Assembly: GCA_937874345.1 (NCBI GenBank)
Contig: CALNBT010000039.1
Coordinates: 1 to 19,791 of the forward strand
Origin: an uncultured Prevotella sp.
GTDB lineage: Bacteria > Bacteroidota > Bacteroidia > Bacteroidales > Bacteroidaceae
Reading direction: 5' to 3'
Length of the DNA stretch: 19,791 nucleotides
The position numbers and the translations under genes are program-made. A model generated the notes under the pieces. That model ran no database searches, was not told the origin of the DNA, and worked only from the letters and a program-made list of their open reading frames with translations. How positions within the stretch are numbered: the stretch's first letter is position 1; every line of letters starts with the position of its first letter. This document shows, piece after piece, positions 1 to 6,792 of the stretch.

Positions 1-440
1 ATGCGCAATTTTCGGGTAAGAAATACCTGAATGTCTGCCATTAACCGGATATAGTTGATGCGAATGGTTTCGTTTGTGTTGATGAGTCGATTCAATTCTG
101 CCGAAGTCATTCGCAAAATATCTGTCTCTACATCGGTTTCAACACTGACGGGCATTTGATTCTCCTGCGCAAAGATGAAGGCAGGAGCAATTAATCCGCT
201 TGGCTTTAGACGGCTTACCTCAACATATTTGCCGGATAGCCCCACCATGCGGGCAACCATCTCACCTTTTAGAATGATATCAGCATATTTGCATGGATAG
301 CCTGCTAAGGCATAAATGTCCTTTTTATCAAAATGTACGATCTTATAGCTTATTTCGTTTAGCAGTTGCTCTATATGGTCTGCAGTCATCCCTCGGAATA
401 AGGGGCATAGTTCCAATGTCTTCAATATTTCATCATCCAT
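1..440 (-). CDS. Crp/Fnr-family transcriptional regulator, HcpR-like (partial, C-terminus off the left edge)
   Basis: Reading from 440 leftwards gives 146 codons without a stop, beginning MDDEILKTLELCPLFRGM and continuing past the window edge. The pattern is the N-terminal effector domain of Crp/Fnr regulators: an opening helix (LCPLFRGMTADHIEQLL), then a beta-roll (residues about 30-115, including YADIILKGEMVARM), then the start of the dimerisation helix (NYIRLMADIQVFLTRKL). The DNA-binding helix-turn-helix lies outside the window. The ATG at 440 is the first start after an in-frame stop near 474. It diverges from hcp, the arrangement expected for HcpR, the NO/nitrite-responsive activator known from Porphyromonas gingivalis and sulfate reducers. 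The family call rests on the sequence; the HcpR assignment is inferred from context. Confidence 0.8.
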   Translation of the reverse strand, partial: MDDEILKTLELCPLFRGMTADHIEQLLNEISYKIVHFDKKDIYALAGYPCKYADIILKGEMVARMVGLSGKYVEVSRLKPSGLIAPAFIFAQENQMPVSVETDVETDILRMTSAELNRLINTNETIRINYIRLMADIQVFLTRKLR

Positions 441-491
441 GCTTTTGGGTCTTGGTGTATTTGGTGAGTCATTCTATTTTTTTTACCATTA

Positions 492-526
492 CAAATATAC
501 GAGATTCTGTGAAGGCAGACATCAAA
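492..526 (-). promoter_or_regulatory. Probable Bacteroidota promoter of the Crp/Fnr regulator
   Basis: On the minus strand TATATTTG (499 to 492) matches the -7 consensus TAnnTTTG, and TTTG (526 to 523) could be the -33 element, 23 bases away, a little longer than usual. The start would fall about 45 bases upstream of the regulator ATG. Confidence 0.5.
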
Positions 527-551
527 GTTTAACTTTTATTAAAGGCTTCAA

Positions 552-565
552 GTAACAATTGTTAC
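552..565. promoter_or_regulatory. Perfect palindrome GTAACAATTGTTAC, probable Crp/Fnr-type operator for hcp
   Basis: The two 7-base halves GTAACAA and TTGTTAC are exact reverse complements. The centre at 558.5 lies about 42 bases upstream of the start predicted from the -7 element at 588-595, the usual place for class II activation by Crp/Fnr proteins. It is the only perfect palindrome of this length that I noticed between the two divergent genes. Binding by the neighbouring regulator is inferred. Confidence 0.65.
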
Positions 566-567
566 CT

Positions 568-595
568 TTTGCTTAAACTGCCGGACTTACTTTTG
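568..595 (+). promoter_or_regulatory. Probable hcp promoter
   Basis: TACTTTTG at 588-595 matches the Bacteroidota -7 consensus TAnnTTTG. A TTTG at 568-571 could be the -33 element, but the 16-base spacer is short. A poor -33 element next to a well-placed operator is what an activator-dependent promoter would look like. The 5' leader would be about 33 bases, with no purine-rich ribosome-binding site. Confidence 0.65.
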
Positions 596-633
596 CACTC
601 ATCGAAAATCATTTCGCTTATTTAGACAATTAT

Positions 634-2283
634 ATGGAAAATCAAATGTTTTGTTTCCAATGTCAGGAAACAGCTAAAGGTACAGGATGTACCATCAAGG
701 GTGTGTGTGGAAAGCTTCCGACAACATCCAAGTATATGGATCTCTTGTTAAGTTTGGTTCGTGGGATTGGAACAATCGAGAATGAGTTGAGAAAGGCTCA
801 TGTGGAAAGTTTGCCAGAGGTTGACGAATTTATCGCCGATGCCCTCTTCTCAACCATTACCAATGCCAATTTTGACGATGCCTCTCTTCTTAAACGTGTT
901 GACAACGGGGTAGAATTAAAACATAAGTTGGTGCAAATCGCAGAAAAAGCAGGCGTGTCGTTACCTCCTTATCGTGAGGTTTTGTGGCAGGGTGATAAAT
1001 CGGATTATGATACCGAAGCCTTGGCAGAAACCGTCTTACGAAACACAAACGAGGATCTTCGGTCGCTGAAAGAACTCACCGTTCTAGGGCTCAAGGGTAT
1101 TGCTGCTTATTATGAGCATGCAGGACGTCTAGGCTTCTCCGACCGTAAGATAACCGATTTCATGTGCGAAGCCTTGGCAACCATTGCCAATCCCGATGCA
1201 GACCAGGCAACCTTGCTCGATATTGTTTTGGCAACTGGCTCGCATGGTGTTGACGTGATGGCATTGCTCGACCAAGCAAACGACACTACTTACGGCAATC
1301 CAGAAATGACGCAGGTCAACATTGGTGTGGGAAAGAATCCCGGGATCCTGATTAGTGGTCACGATCTTCACGACATAGAAGACCTGCTCAAGCAAACCGA
1401 AGGTACTGGTGTTGATGTTTATACCCACGGAGAGATGTTGCCGGCACACTATTATCCAAGGCTTAAAAAATATAAGCATCTGGTTGGCAATTACGGTAAT
1501 GCCTGGTGGAAGCAGAAGGAAGAGTTCTCAACCTTCAATGGTCCCATCGTCTTTACGACCAACTGTATCGTACCTCCCAAGGCAGATGCCAATTATAACG
1601 ATCGGGTCTATACAATGAATTCTACCGGATTTCCAGGATGGAAACACATTGAGACTGGTACCGATGGGCATAAAGACTTCTCTGAGGTGATTAAAGTGGC
1701 TCAGAAATGCCAGGCACCTACTCAGATCGAACAAGGTCACATCGTTGGCGGATTTGCCCATCATCAGGTTATCGCTCTGGCAGATGCAGTTGTTGACGCC
1801 GTGAAGAGCGGTGCCATTCGCAAGTTTGTTGTGATGAGTGGTTGCGATGGACGGATGAATAGCCGTAATTATTATACAGAATTTGCACAACAACTGCCGA
1901 AAGACGTTGTGATTTTGACTTCTGGCTGTGCAAAATACCGTTACAACAAGTTGAATTTAGGCAATATCAATGGTATTCCACGCGTATTGGATGCCGGGCA
2001 ATGCAATGATTCTTACTCATGGGTCGTGGTTGCGCTTAAGTTGAAAGAGATTTTTGGCGCAAAAGATGTCAATGATCTTCCCATTGTTTTCAACATCGCA
2101 TGGTACGAGCAGAAAGCCGTTATTGTATTGCTGGCTCTGTTAAGCTTGGGTATAAAGAACATCCATATTGGCCCAACGCTTCCTGCTTTCGTGTCACCAG
2201 CGGTATTAAAGGTGCTAGTAGAACAATTCGGCTTGGCTGGTAATTCTACTGTGGAAGAAGACCTGCAGCAATTGATTGGTTAA
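634..2283 (+). CDS. hcp: Hydroxylamine reductase / hybrid cluster protein Hcp
   Basis: 549 residues, the usual length for a class I hybrid cluster protein of strict anaerobes. The N-terminal cluster ligands are C7, C10, C19 and C25 (C-x2-C-x8-C-x5-C). The ligands of the hybrid Fe-S-O cluster are all present: H243 (SGHD), E267 (THGEM), C311 (TNC), C404 (SGCDGR, the persulfide position), C432 (SGCAKY), C457 (GQCND), and E492 and K494 (WYEQK). Hcp is a cytoplasmic enzyme that reduces nitric oxide and hydroxylamine in vitro and protects anaerobes from nitrosative stress. No Hcr reductase gene is adjacent, so electrons must come from elsewhere. It diverges from a Crp/Fnr regulator and is followed by its own terminator, so it is probably monocistronic and induced by NO or nitrite. 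Confidence 0.97.
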   Translation: MENQMFCFQCQETAKGTGCTIKGVCGKLPTTSKYMDLLLSLVRGIGTIENELRKAHVESLPEVDEFIADALFSTITNANFDDASLLKRVDNGVELKHKLVQIAEKAGVSLPPYREVLWQGDKSDYDTEALAETVLRNTNEDLRSLKELTVLGLKGIAAYYEHAGRLGFSDRKITDFMCEALATIANPDADQATLLDIVLATGSHGVDVMALLDQANDTTYGNPEMTQVNIGVGKNPGILISGHDLHDIEDLLKQTEGTGVDVYTHGEMLPAHYYPRLKKYKHLVGNYGNAWWKQKEEFSTFNGPIVFTTNCIVPPKADANYNDRVYTMNSTGFPGWKHIETGTDGHKDFSEVIKVAQKCQAPTQIEQGHIVGGFAHHQVIALADAVVDAVKSGAIRKFVVMSGCDGRMNSRNYYTEFAQQLPKDVVILTSGCAKYRYNKLNLGNINGIPRVLDAGQCNDSYSWVVVALKLKEIFGAKDVNDLPIVFNIAWYEQKAVIVLLALLSLGIKNIHIGPTLPAFVSPAVLKVLVEQFGLAGNSTVEEDLQQLIG

Positions 2284-2447
2284 AAGAATAACAACGTTTG
2301 GGGTATGAGGGTAAAGATAGGATAGCTTTGCAATGCCCTGCGGTTTTCTGAAATGTGTCCATCGACGTTAGATGAGGCTAAGCCAGAAGGATATTAAGCC
2401 ATCATTGTTAGCAAGGATGCTATTTTCAATTTACCACCCATTTTTTC

Positions 2448-2485
2448 AAGGGGTATGGAATTTCGTTCCATGCCCCTTTTTCTTT
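2448..2485 (+). terminator. Rho-independent terminator of hcp
   Basis: AAGGGGTATGGAA (2448-2460) pairs with TTCCATGCCCCTT (2466-2478) over 13 bp with one G-U pair, around the loop TTTCG. A T-rich run follows on the plus strand. It lies about 165 bases after the hcp stop, giving hcp a long 3' untranslated region. Confidence 0.85.
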
Positions 2486-2767
2486 TGCCTTTTGTTTTGC
2501 TTTCTACTTGCCGATTTTGCAAAACCATTGACATCGACAGGCAATACCGATGATATTGAAATGCAATGTTGATGGGTTTGGAAGTCGATTTGCATGGGTT
2601 TGTGGAATGGCTCTTCAGAGGCGTTGTATACGTTGATCATCTTTTCTGTTATTAAGTTACTGTATAGTTTATTTGAAATTTGCAGATCGGTGTTTGACCA
2701 GCCTGTTTTGATGCCCTATTTAATGGGTTGAGGCAGAGTTATATGTTGCAGATAATATAAGAGAATG

Positions 2768-2831
2768 TGTCATTTTGTCTTACAGCATTTATTAAGAATA
2801 GATAAAAGATGACAAAATGTCATTATTGTCT
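2768..2831. promoter_or_regulatory. Two or three repeated palindromic sites upstream of hsp20, probable enhancer-binding-protein sites
   Basis: TGACAAAATGTCA at 2810-2822 is a palindrome (TGACA-N3-TGTCA). TGTCATTTTGTCT at 2768-2780 matches its reverse complement at 11 of 13 positions. Their centres are 42 bp apart, four helical turns. A further copy, TGTCATTATTGTCT at 2818-2831, equals the first site plus one inserted base. They lie about 88 and 46 bases upstream of the predicted sigma-54 start, where bacterial enhancer-binding proteins act. The binding protein is unknown. Confidence 0.6.
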
Positions 2832-2835
2832 ACAC

Positions 2836-2851
2836 TGGTACATTCCTTGCA
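2836..2851 (+). promoter_or_regulatory. Sigma-54 (RpoN) -24/-12 promoter of hsp20
   Basis: TGGTAC-ATTCC-TTGCA matches the sigma-54 consensus TGGYAC-N5-TTGCA at every defined base. The GG (2837-2838) and GC (2849-2850) have the obligatory 10-base spacing. Transcription would begin near 2862, about 70 bases before the hsp20 ATG. No convincing TAnnTTTG element was found just upstream of hsp20, unlike most other genes here. Confidence 0.75.
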
Positions 2852-2918
2852 ATATTGATAGTGAGCTCGAAAGAGCAAAGAAATTAAACACTAACAATAA
2901 ATAGTAAACTAAAATAAT

Positions 2919-2925
2919 AGGAGGA
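2919..2925 (+). promoter_or_regulatory. Strong Shine-Dalgarno sequence of hsp20
   Basis: AGGAGGA ends six bases before the ATG at 2932. Such a perfect anti-16S match is unusual in this window, where other starts lack one. It fixes the hsp20 start and suggests strong translation once the gene is induced. Confidence 0.85.
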
Positions 2926-2931
2926 TTTATT

Positions 2932-3357
2932 ATGTTACCAGTAGCAAAAAGAAATTCATGGTTACCAAGTGTATTTGATGACTTTTTCAACACAGAATTT
3001 GTACCTCATGTAAACAGAACAGCACCAGCTGTAAACATCTTAGTGCATGATCAAGAATATGTCGTTGAATTGGCTGTTCCAGGATTGAATAAGAATGATT
3101 TTAAGGTAAACATCGACAATGACGGTAATCTCGTTATCAAGATGGAGAAGAAAGAGGAAACGAAGGATAACGACAACAAGGCTCACTATCTGCGCAGAGA
3201 ATTTAGCTATTCAAGTTTTGAACAGACTTTGATATTGCCCGATGATGTTGATAAAGAGCACATCTCTGCAAAGATGCTCGACGGTGTTCTGACCGTAACG
3301 TTGCCTAAACGGGCAGAAATCGTCAAGGCTTTGGGTAAGCAGATTGAAGTAGAGTAA
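2932..3357 (+). CDS. Small heat shock protein, Hsp20 / alpha-crystallin family
   Basis: 141 residues, typical for a bacterial Hsp20. A short N-terminal arm (residues 1-30) with WLPSVFDDFF precedes the alpha-crystallin domain (about 32-130), which starts APAVNILVHDQEYVVELAVPG and ends with the conserved GVLTVTLPK. The C-terminal IEV resembles the I-x-I/V motif used in oligomer assembly. Such proteins are ATP-independent cytoplasmic holdases that keep unfolded proteins soluble for DnaK and ClpB. The gene stands alone between two terminators, behind a sigma-54 promoter and a strong ribosome-binding site. Identity is secure; induction by stress through RpoN is inferred from the promoter. Confidence 0.96.
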   Translation: MLPVAKRNSWLPSVFDDFFNTEFVPHVNRTAPAVNILVHDQEYVVELAVPGLNKNDFKVNIDNDGNLVIKMEKKEETKDNDNKAHYLRREFSYSSFEQTLILPDDVDKEHISAKMLDGVLTVTLPKRAEIVKALGKQIEVE

Positions 3358-3387
3358 TCAGATATTGATTTCATCTGCAAAGCATTG

Positions 3388-3420
3388 AACCTCGCAAGTC
3401 GAAAGATTTGCGAGGTTTTC
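3388..3420 (+). terminator. Rho-independent terminator of hsp20
   Basis: AACCTCGCAA (3388-3397) pairs perfectly with TTGCGAGGTT (3408-3417) around a 10-base loop, followed by TTC-TG-TG-TT. It lies 30 bases after the hsp20 stop. Confidence 0.85.
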
Positions 3421-3489
3421 TGTGTTGTCCGAATATCTAAAAAAGCGAAATATCATAACGGTTTTAGCTTCAAAATCAGAAATTTGCCG

Positions 3490-3497
3490 TAACTTTG
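3490..3497 (+). promoter_or_regulatory. Probable gpmI promoter (-7 element)
   Basis: TAACTTTG is a perfect TAnnTTTG. No clear TTTG lies at the usual distance upstream; a TTTTAG around 3462-3467 may serve. The leader to the gpmI ATG would be about 97 bases. Confidence 0.6.
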
Positions 3498-3599
3498 CAT
3501 GGGATAGCAACATTTTCAAATCTTGGATAAAATCCACTGGTCTTTTCATGTGCTATTTTCGAATTTCAGTAACGTATCAAATATATAGAAAATACATTT

Positions 3600-5117
3600 A
3601 TGGCAAAGAAAGCTTTATTAATGATCCTCGATGGATGGGGGATTGGCAAACATGGAAAAGGTGATGTAATTTATAATACACCTACGCCTTATTTGGATTA
3701 TTTGAATGCTGTTAGTGCGCATGCCCAATTAAATGCTTCGGGAGAAGATGTCGGCTTGCCTGACGGTCAGATGGGAAACTCTGAGGTAGGTCATCTCAAT
3801 ATCGGTGCAGGTCGTGTGGTTTACCAGGACCTGGTGAAGATTAACCGCGCTTGCAAAGATGGATCTATCCTGAAGAACGAAGGAATCGTAGCTGCATACA
3901 GCTATGCTCAGAAAACCGGTAAGAAGCTTCATTTAATGGGATTGACCAGCAATGGTGGTGTACACTCATCGTTGGACCATCTCTTTAAGTTGATAGAAAT
4001 CTCCAAAGAATATGGATTGAAGAATACTTTTGTTCACTGTTTCATGGATGGTAGAGACACCGACCCGAAGAGTGGTGTAGGATTTATTCAGGAGATTCAA
4101 AGCGTTTGTGATCAAAACGATGCGCACATTGCAAGCATCATCGGTCGTTTTTATGCGATGGACCGTGACAAACGATGGAACCGTGTGAAGATAGCATACG
4201 ACCTGTTGGTTGCAGGTGAGGGCAAGCAAGCAACGGATATGGTTCAGGCAATGAATGAAAGTTATGCTGAAGAGGTAACAGACGAATTCATCAAACCTAT
4301 TAACAATGCTTCTGTCAATGGCAAGATTGAAGAGGGAGATGTGATTATTTTCTTTAACTTCCGTAACGACCGTGCAAAGGAATTGACTCAAGTTTTGACA
4401 CAGACCGATCTTCCTGACGAAGGCATGTCTACCATCAAGGATCTTCAGTATTACTGTATGACTCCCTATGATGCTAACTTTACAGGCGTACATATCCTTT
4501 TCCCTAAGGAAAATGTAGGCAATACATTAGGCGAATATCTCAGTAGCAAGGGTCTGAAACAACTACATACAGCCGAAACAGAGAAGTATGCTCATGTTAC
4601 TTTCTTCTTCAATGGCGGACGTGAGGAACCTTACAAGGGTGAAGATCGTATCTTGGTTGCTTCTCCTAAAGTTGCTACTTACGATTTGAAGCCAGAGATG
4701 AGTGCCTATGAGGTAAAGGACAAATTGGTTGGAGCCATCAATACACAGTTGTATGACTTTATTGTTGTCAACTTTGCCAACGGTGACATGGTAGGCCATA
4801 CCGGTGTATACAATGCTATAGCAAAGGCTGTTCACGCAGTCGACAACTGTGTCAAGGCTGTTGTTGAAGCCGCTAAAGCGAATGACTACGAGGCAATCAT
4901 CATTGCTGACCACGGAAATGCAGACAATGCCATCAACGAAGATGGCTCGCCAAACACAGCCCATTCATTGAATCCGGTACCGTTTGTTTATGTTACAAAC
5001 AATAACAGTGCTACGGTAAAAAATGGCCGTTTGGCTGACGTTGCACCTTCTTTGTTGCACATCATGGGGTTGGAACAGCCAGAAGATATGACAGGCGAGA
5101 ACCTGATTAACGACTAA
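3600..5117 (+). CDS. gpmI: 2,3-bisphosphoglycerate-independent phosphoglycerate mutase
   Basis: 505 residues, the normal length for the cofactor-independent enzyme, which interconverts 3- and 2-phosphoglycerate in glycolysis and gluconeogenesis using two manganese ions. Visible motifs are the first metal-binding aspartate D11 (LDGWG), the phosphorylated serine S61 (MGNSEVGH), the substrate-binding stretches HCFMDGRDTDP, GRFYAMDRDKRW and FFNFRNDRA, and the C-terminal metal-binding motifs NGDMVGHTG, ADHGNAD and TAHSLNPVPF. The alkaline-phosphatase-like domain is split by the transferase domain, as expected. It stands alone with its own -7 element upstream and a modest hairpin downstream. The ATG at 3600 starts MAKKALLMILDGWG, the usual N-terminus. 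Confidence 0.97.
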   Translation: MAKKALLMILDGWGIGKHGKGDVIYNTPTPYLDYLNAVSAHAQLNASGEDVGLPDGQMGNSEVGHLNIGAGRVVYQDLVKINRACKDGSILKNEGIVAAYSYAQKTGKKLHLMGLTSNGGVHSSLDHLFKLIEISKEYGLKNTFVHCFMDGRDTDPKSGVGFIQEIQSVCDQNDAHIASIIGRFYAMDRDKRWNRVKIAYDLLVAGEGKQATDMVQAMNESYAEEVTDEFIKPINNASVNGKIEEGDVIIFFNFRNDRAKELTQVLTQTDLPDEGMSTIKDLQYYCMTPYDANFTGVHILFPKENVGNTLGEYLSSKGLKQLHTAETEKYAHVTFFFNGGREEPYKGEDRILVASPKVATYDLKPEMSAYEVKDKLVGAINTQLYDFIVVNFANGDMVGHTGVYNAIAKAVHAVDNCVKAVVEAAKANDYEAIIIADHGNADNAINEDGSPNTAHSLNPVPFVYVTNNNSATVKNGRLADVAPSLLHIMGLEQPEDMTGENLIND

Positions 5118-5153
5118 TTACGGCGATTTTTTGACCATTCGGCATCACAATAT

Positions 5154-5196
5154 AAGTGGGCAGCTATCAAGAACAGATGGTTGTCCACTTTGTTTT
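5154..5196 (+). terminator. Possible terminator of gpmI
   Basis: AAGTGGGCA (5154-5162) pairs with TGTCCACTT (5182-5190), 9 bp with one G-U pair, around a 19-base loop, followed by TGTTTT. The long loop and short T-run make it a weaker candidate than the others. Confidence 0.5.
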
Positions 5197-5243
5197 CCAC
5201 CGTTATGCTTTCAACAGATCGATGGAAAATCATGGAAAGTCGT

Positions 5244-5274
5244 TTTGAAAAATACAATAATATTTGTACTTTTG
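5244..5274 (+). promoter_or_regulatory. Bacteroidota promoter of ung
   Basis: TTTG at 5244-5247, a 19-base spacer, and TACTTTTG at 5267-5274 match the -33/-7 consensus in sequence and spacing. This is the best textbook promoter in the window. Transcription would start near 5280, about 70 bases before the ung ATG. Confidence 0.8.
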
Positions 5275-5352
5275 CAGCGTTTGATGTAGCCTTTCGCAAG
5301 AACATGATCATTCAACATTAGAAATATCTTGCATTTCTAGTATTTAAAGCCA

Positions 5353-6018
5353 ATGAAAGTAACGATCGATCCGAGCTGGAAGGCTCACTTACAATCCGAA
5401 TTTGACAAGCCATATTTTGCCAACCTCACCCAGTTTGTACGTGACGAATATAGTAGAGCGGTCTGTTTCCCTCCTGGGAAGCTTATCTTCAATGCTTTCA
5501 ACTTATGTCCTTTCGACAAGGTTAAAGTGGTGATCATTGGCCAAGATCCCTATCATGAACTTGGACAAGCGCATGGATTAAGCTTTTCTGTCAATGACAA
5601 CGTTGCCTTTCCGCCATCTCTTCAAAATATTTTTAAAGAGATAAACGACGATTTGGATGTTCCTATCCCGACTTCAGGAAACCTTACCCGATGGGCTGTT
5701 CAGGGAGTGATGCTGCTTAATGCCACGCTGACTGTTCGGCAACATGAGGCGGGCAGTCATCAAAGGCATGGTTGGGAAGAGTTCACGGATGCAGTTATTA
5801 AGGTCTTAAATGCCGAAAAGTCTCATTTGGTATTCTTGTTATGGGGTGGTTATGCGCGTTCAAAAGCATATCTGATTGATCGAACCAAGCATTGCGTTTT
5901 GGAGAGTGTACATCCTTCACCACTGTCTGCCAATAGGGGAGGTTGGTTTGGTAACCATCATTTTTCGCGTTGTAATGCGTATTTACAAGACCAAGGCATT
6001 GCACCCATTGAATGGTAA
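5353..6018 (+). CDS. ung: Uracil-DNA glycosylase, family 1
   Basis: 221 residues, typical for family 1 UDG. The enzyme removes uracil from DNA, arising from cytosine deamination or dUTP incorporation, as the first step of base excision repair. The water-activating loop GQDPYH contains D65. AFPPSLQNIFKEI is the conserved PPS loop, LLWGGYAR the beta-strand with the uracil-recognition region, and VHPSPLS (H187) the minor-groove intercalation loop. It is 13 bases upstream of the DUF3109 gene and probably cotranscribed with it from the promoter at 5244-5274. Confidence 0.97.
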   Translation: MKVTIDPSWKAHLQSEFDKPYFANLTQFVRDEYSRAVCFPPGKLIFNAFNLCPFDKVKVVIIGQDPYHELGQAHGLSFSVNDNVAFPPSLQNIFKEINDDLDVPIPTSGNLTRWAVQGVMLLNATLTVRQHEAGSHQRHGWEEFTDAVIKVLNAEKSHLVFLLWGGYARSKAYLIDRTKHCVLESVHPSPLSANRGGWFGNHHFSRCNAYLQDQGIAPIEW

Positions 6019-6031
6019 ATAATTAAAATTT

Positions 6032-6634
6032 ATGGAAAGTCGTATTCCTTCTATCATCCAAGTGGGTGAAATTTTGGTGTCTTCCGACATCTTTACAGTG
6101 AAGTTTTGTTGTGATTTGGATGTTTGTAAGGGCGCCTGTTGCATTGAGGGTGATGCGGGAGCTCCTGTCAATTTGGACGAAATTGCAGGCATTGAGGATG
6201 CTTTAGATACGGTTTGGAACGATCTATCTGCATCGGCTCAGTGCGTGATTGACAAGCAAGGAGTGGCCTATGTAGACCAAGAAGGTGACTTGGTTACTAG
6301 TATCGTTGGAAATAAAGACTGTGTATTTACTTGTTATCAAGACGGAATTTGTCTCTGCTCCTTAGAAAAAGCATACAGAAATCACGCTACTCAATTTTGC
6401 AAACCTATCTCTTGTGCACTCTATCCTATCCGAGAAAAGGTGTTTGATGGGGGAGGTATTGGTCTGAATTACCATCATTGGAAGATTTGTCAGTGTGGTA
6501 TCGAGAAAGGAAATGAACTGAACTTGCGATTATATCAGTTCTTGAAAGAACCGTTGACTCGCCGGTTTGGAAAAGAATGGTACGATGAATTGTGCCTTGT
6601 CGCCAAACAGTTAAGCGAACAAAACCTATTGTAG
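6032..6634 (+). CDS. DUF3109 family cysteine-rich protein
   Basis: 200 residues. The sequence is rich in cysteines grouped in four places: FCCDLDVCKGACC (C26, C27, C32, C36, C37), TCYQDGICLCSL, FCKPISCALYP and WKICQCG. The CKGACCIEGDAGAP block identifies the DUF3109 family, common in Bacteroidota and reminiscent of YkgJ-type CxxCxxCC proteins proposed to bind zinc or iron. No signal peptide or membrane segment is seen, so it is probably cytoplasmic. The function is unknown; binding of a metal or an iron-sulfur cluster is inferred from the cysteines. It follows ung by 13 bases and ends at a bidirectional terminator. Confidence 0.85.
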   Translation: MESRIPSIIQVGEILVSSDIFTVKFCCDLDVCKGACCIEGDAGAPVNLDEIAGIEDALDTVWNDLSASAQCVIDKQGVAYVDQEGDLVTSIVGNKDCVFTCYQDGICLCSLEKAYRNHATQFCKPISCALYPIREKVFDGGGIGLNYHHWKICQCGIEKGNELNLRLYQFLKEPLTRRFGKEWYDELCLVAKQLSEQNLL

Positions 6635-6652
6635 TATTTCAAGATACACACC

Positions 6653-6700
6653 AAAAACTTTCATCATATGGTACTTTACCATTTTGAAAGTTTTGTGTTT
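6653..6700. terminator. Bidirectional terminator between the DUF3109 gene and the GH78-like gene
   Basis: AAAACTTTCA (6654-6663) pairs with TGAAAGTTTT (6685-6694), and inside it ATGGTA (6668-6673) pairs with TACCAT (6677-6682) around CTT. T-runs follow on the plus strand (TTTTGTGTTTT) and on the minus strand (GTTTTTGG). The genes on either side converge, so one hairpin can end both. Confidence 0.8.
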
Positions 6701-6792
6701 TCATTGTAACAAGTAAAGAAAACATTTTAAGTATTCTTGTTTTTATTCTCTTTTGGTGTCGTGTTTTAAAGATGTTTCACCATATCAGCATA

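Larger units (their letters stand above)
2284..2931. other. Intergenic region between hcp and hsp20
   Basis: This 648-base stretch holds no convincing gene. It contains the hcp terminator near 2448-2485, then about 280 bases with nothing recognised, then the regulatory region of hsp20: repeated TGTCA-type sites at 2768-2831, a sigma-54 promoter at 2836-2851, and a leader of about 70 bases ending in a strong ribosome-binding site. The short open frames at 2372-2572 (+) and 2446-2640 (-) run through the terminator hairpin and look non-coding. Confidence 0.7.

Noticed and set aside
293..532. A 79-codon plus-strand open frame in the hcp upstream region
   Set aside because: It runs antisense through the start of the Crp/Fnr regulator and over its promoter, and has no family resemblance.
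2372..2640. Two short overlapping frames between hcp and hsp20
   Set aside because: Both read through the hcp terminator hairpin and have T-rich, F/C-rich translations typical of non-coding DNA.
3966..4493. A 175-codon minus-strand frame inside gpmI
   Set aside because: It lies wholly antisense to a clear gpmI; its composition is that of a shadow frame.
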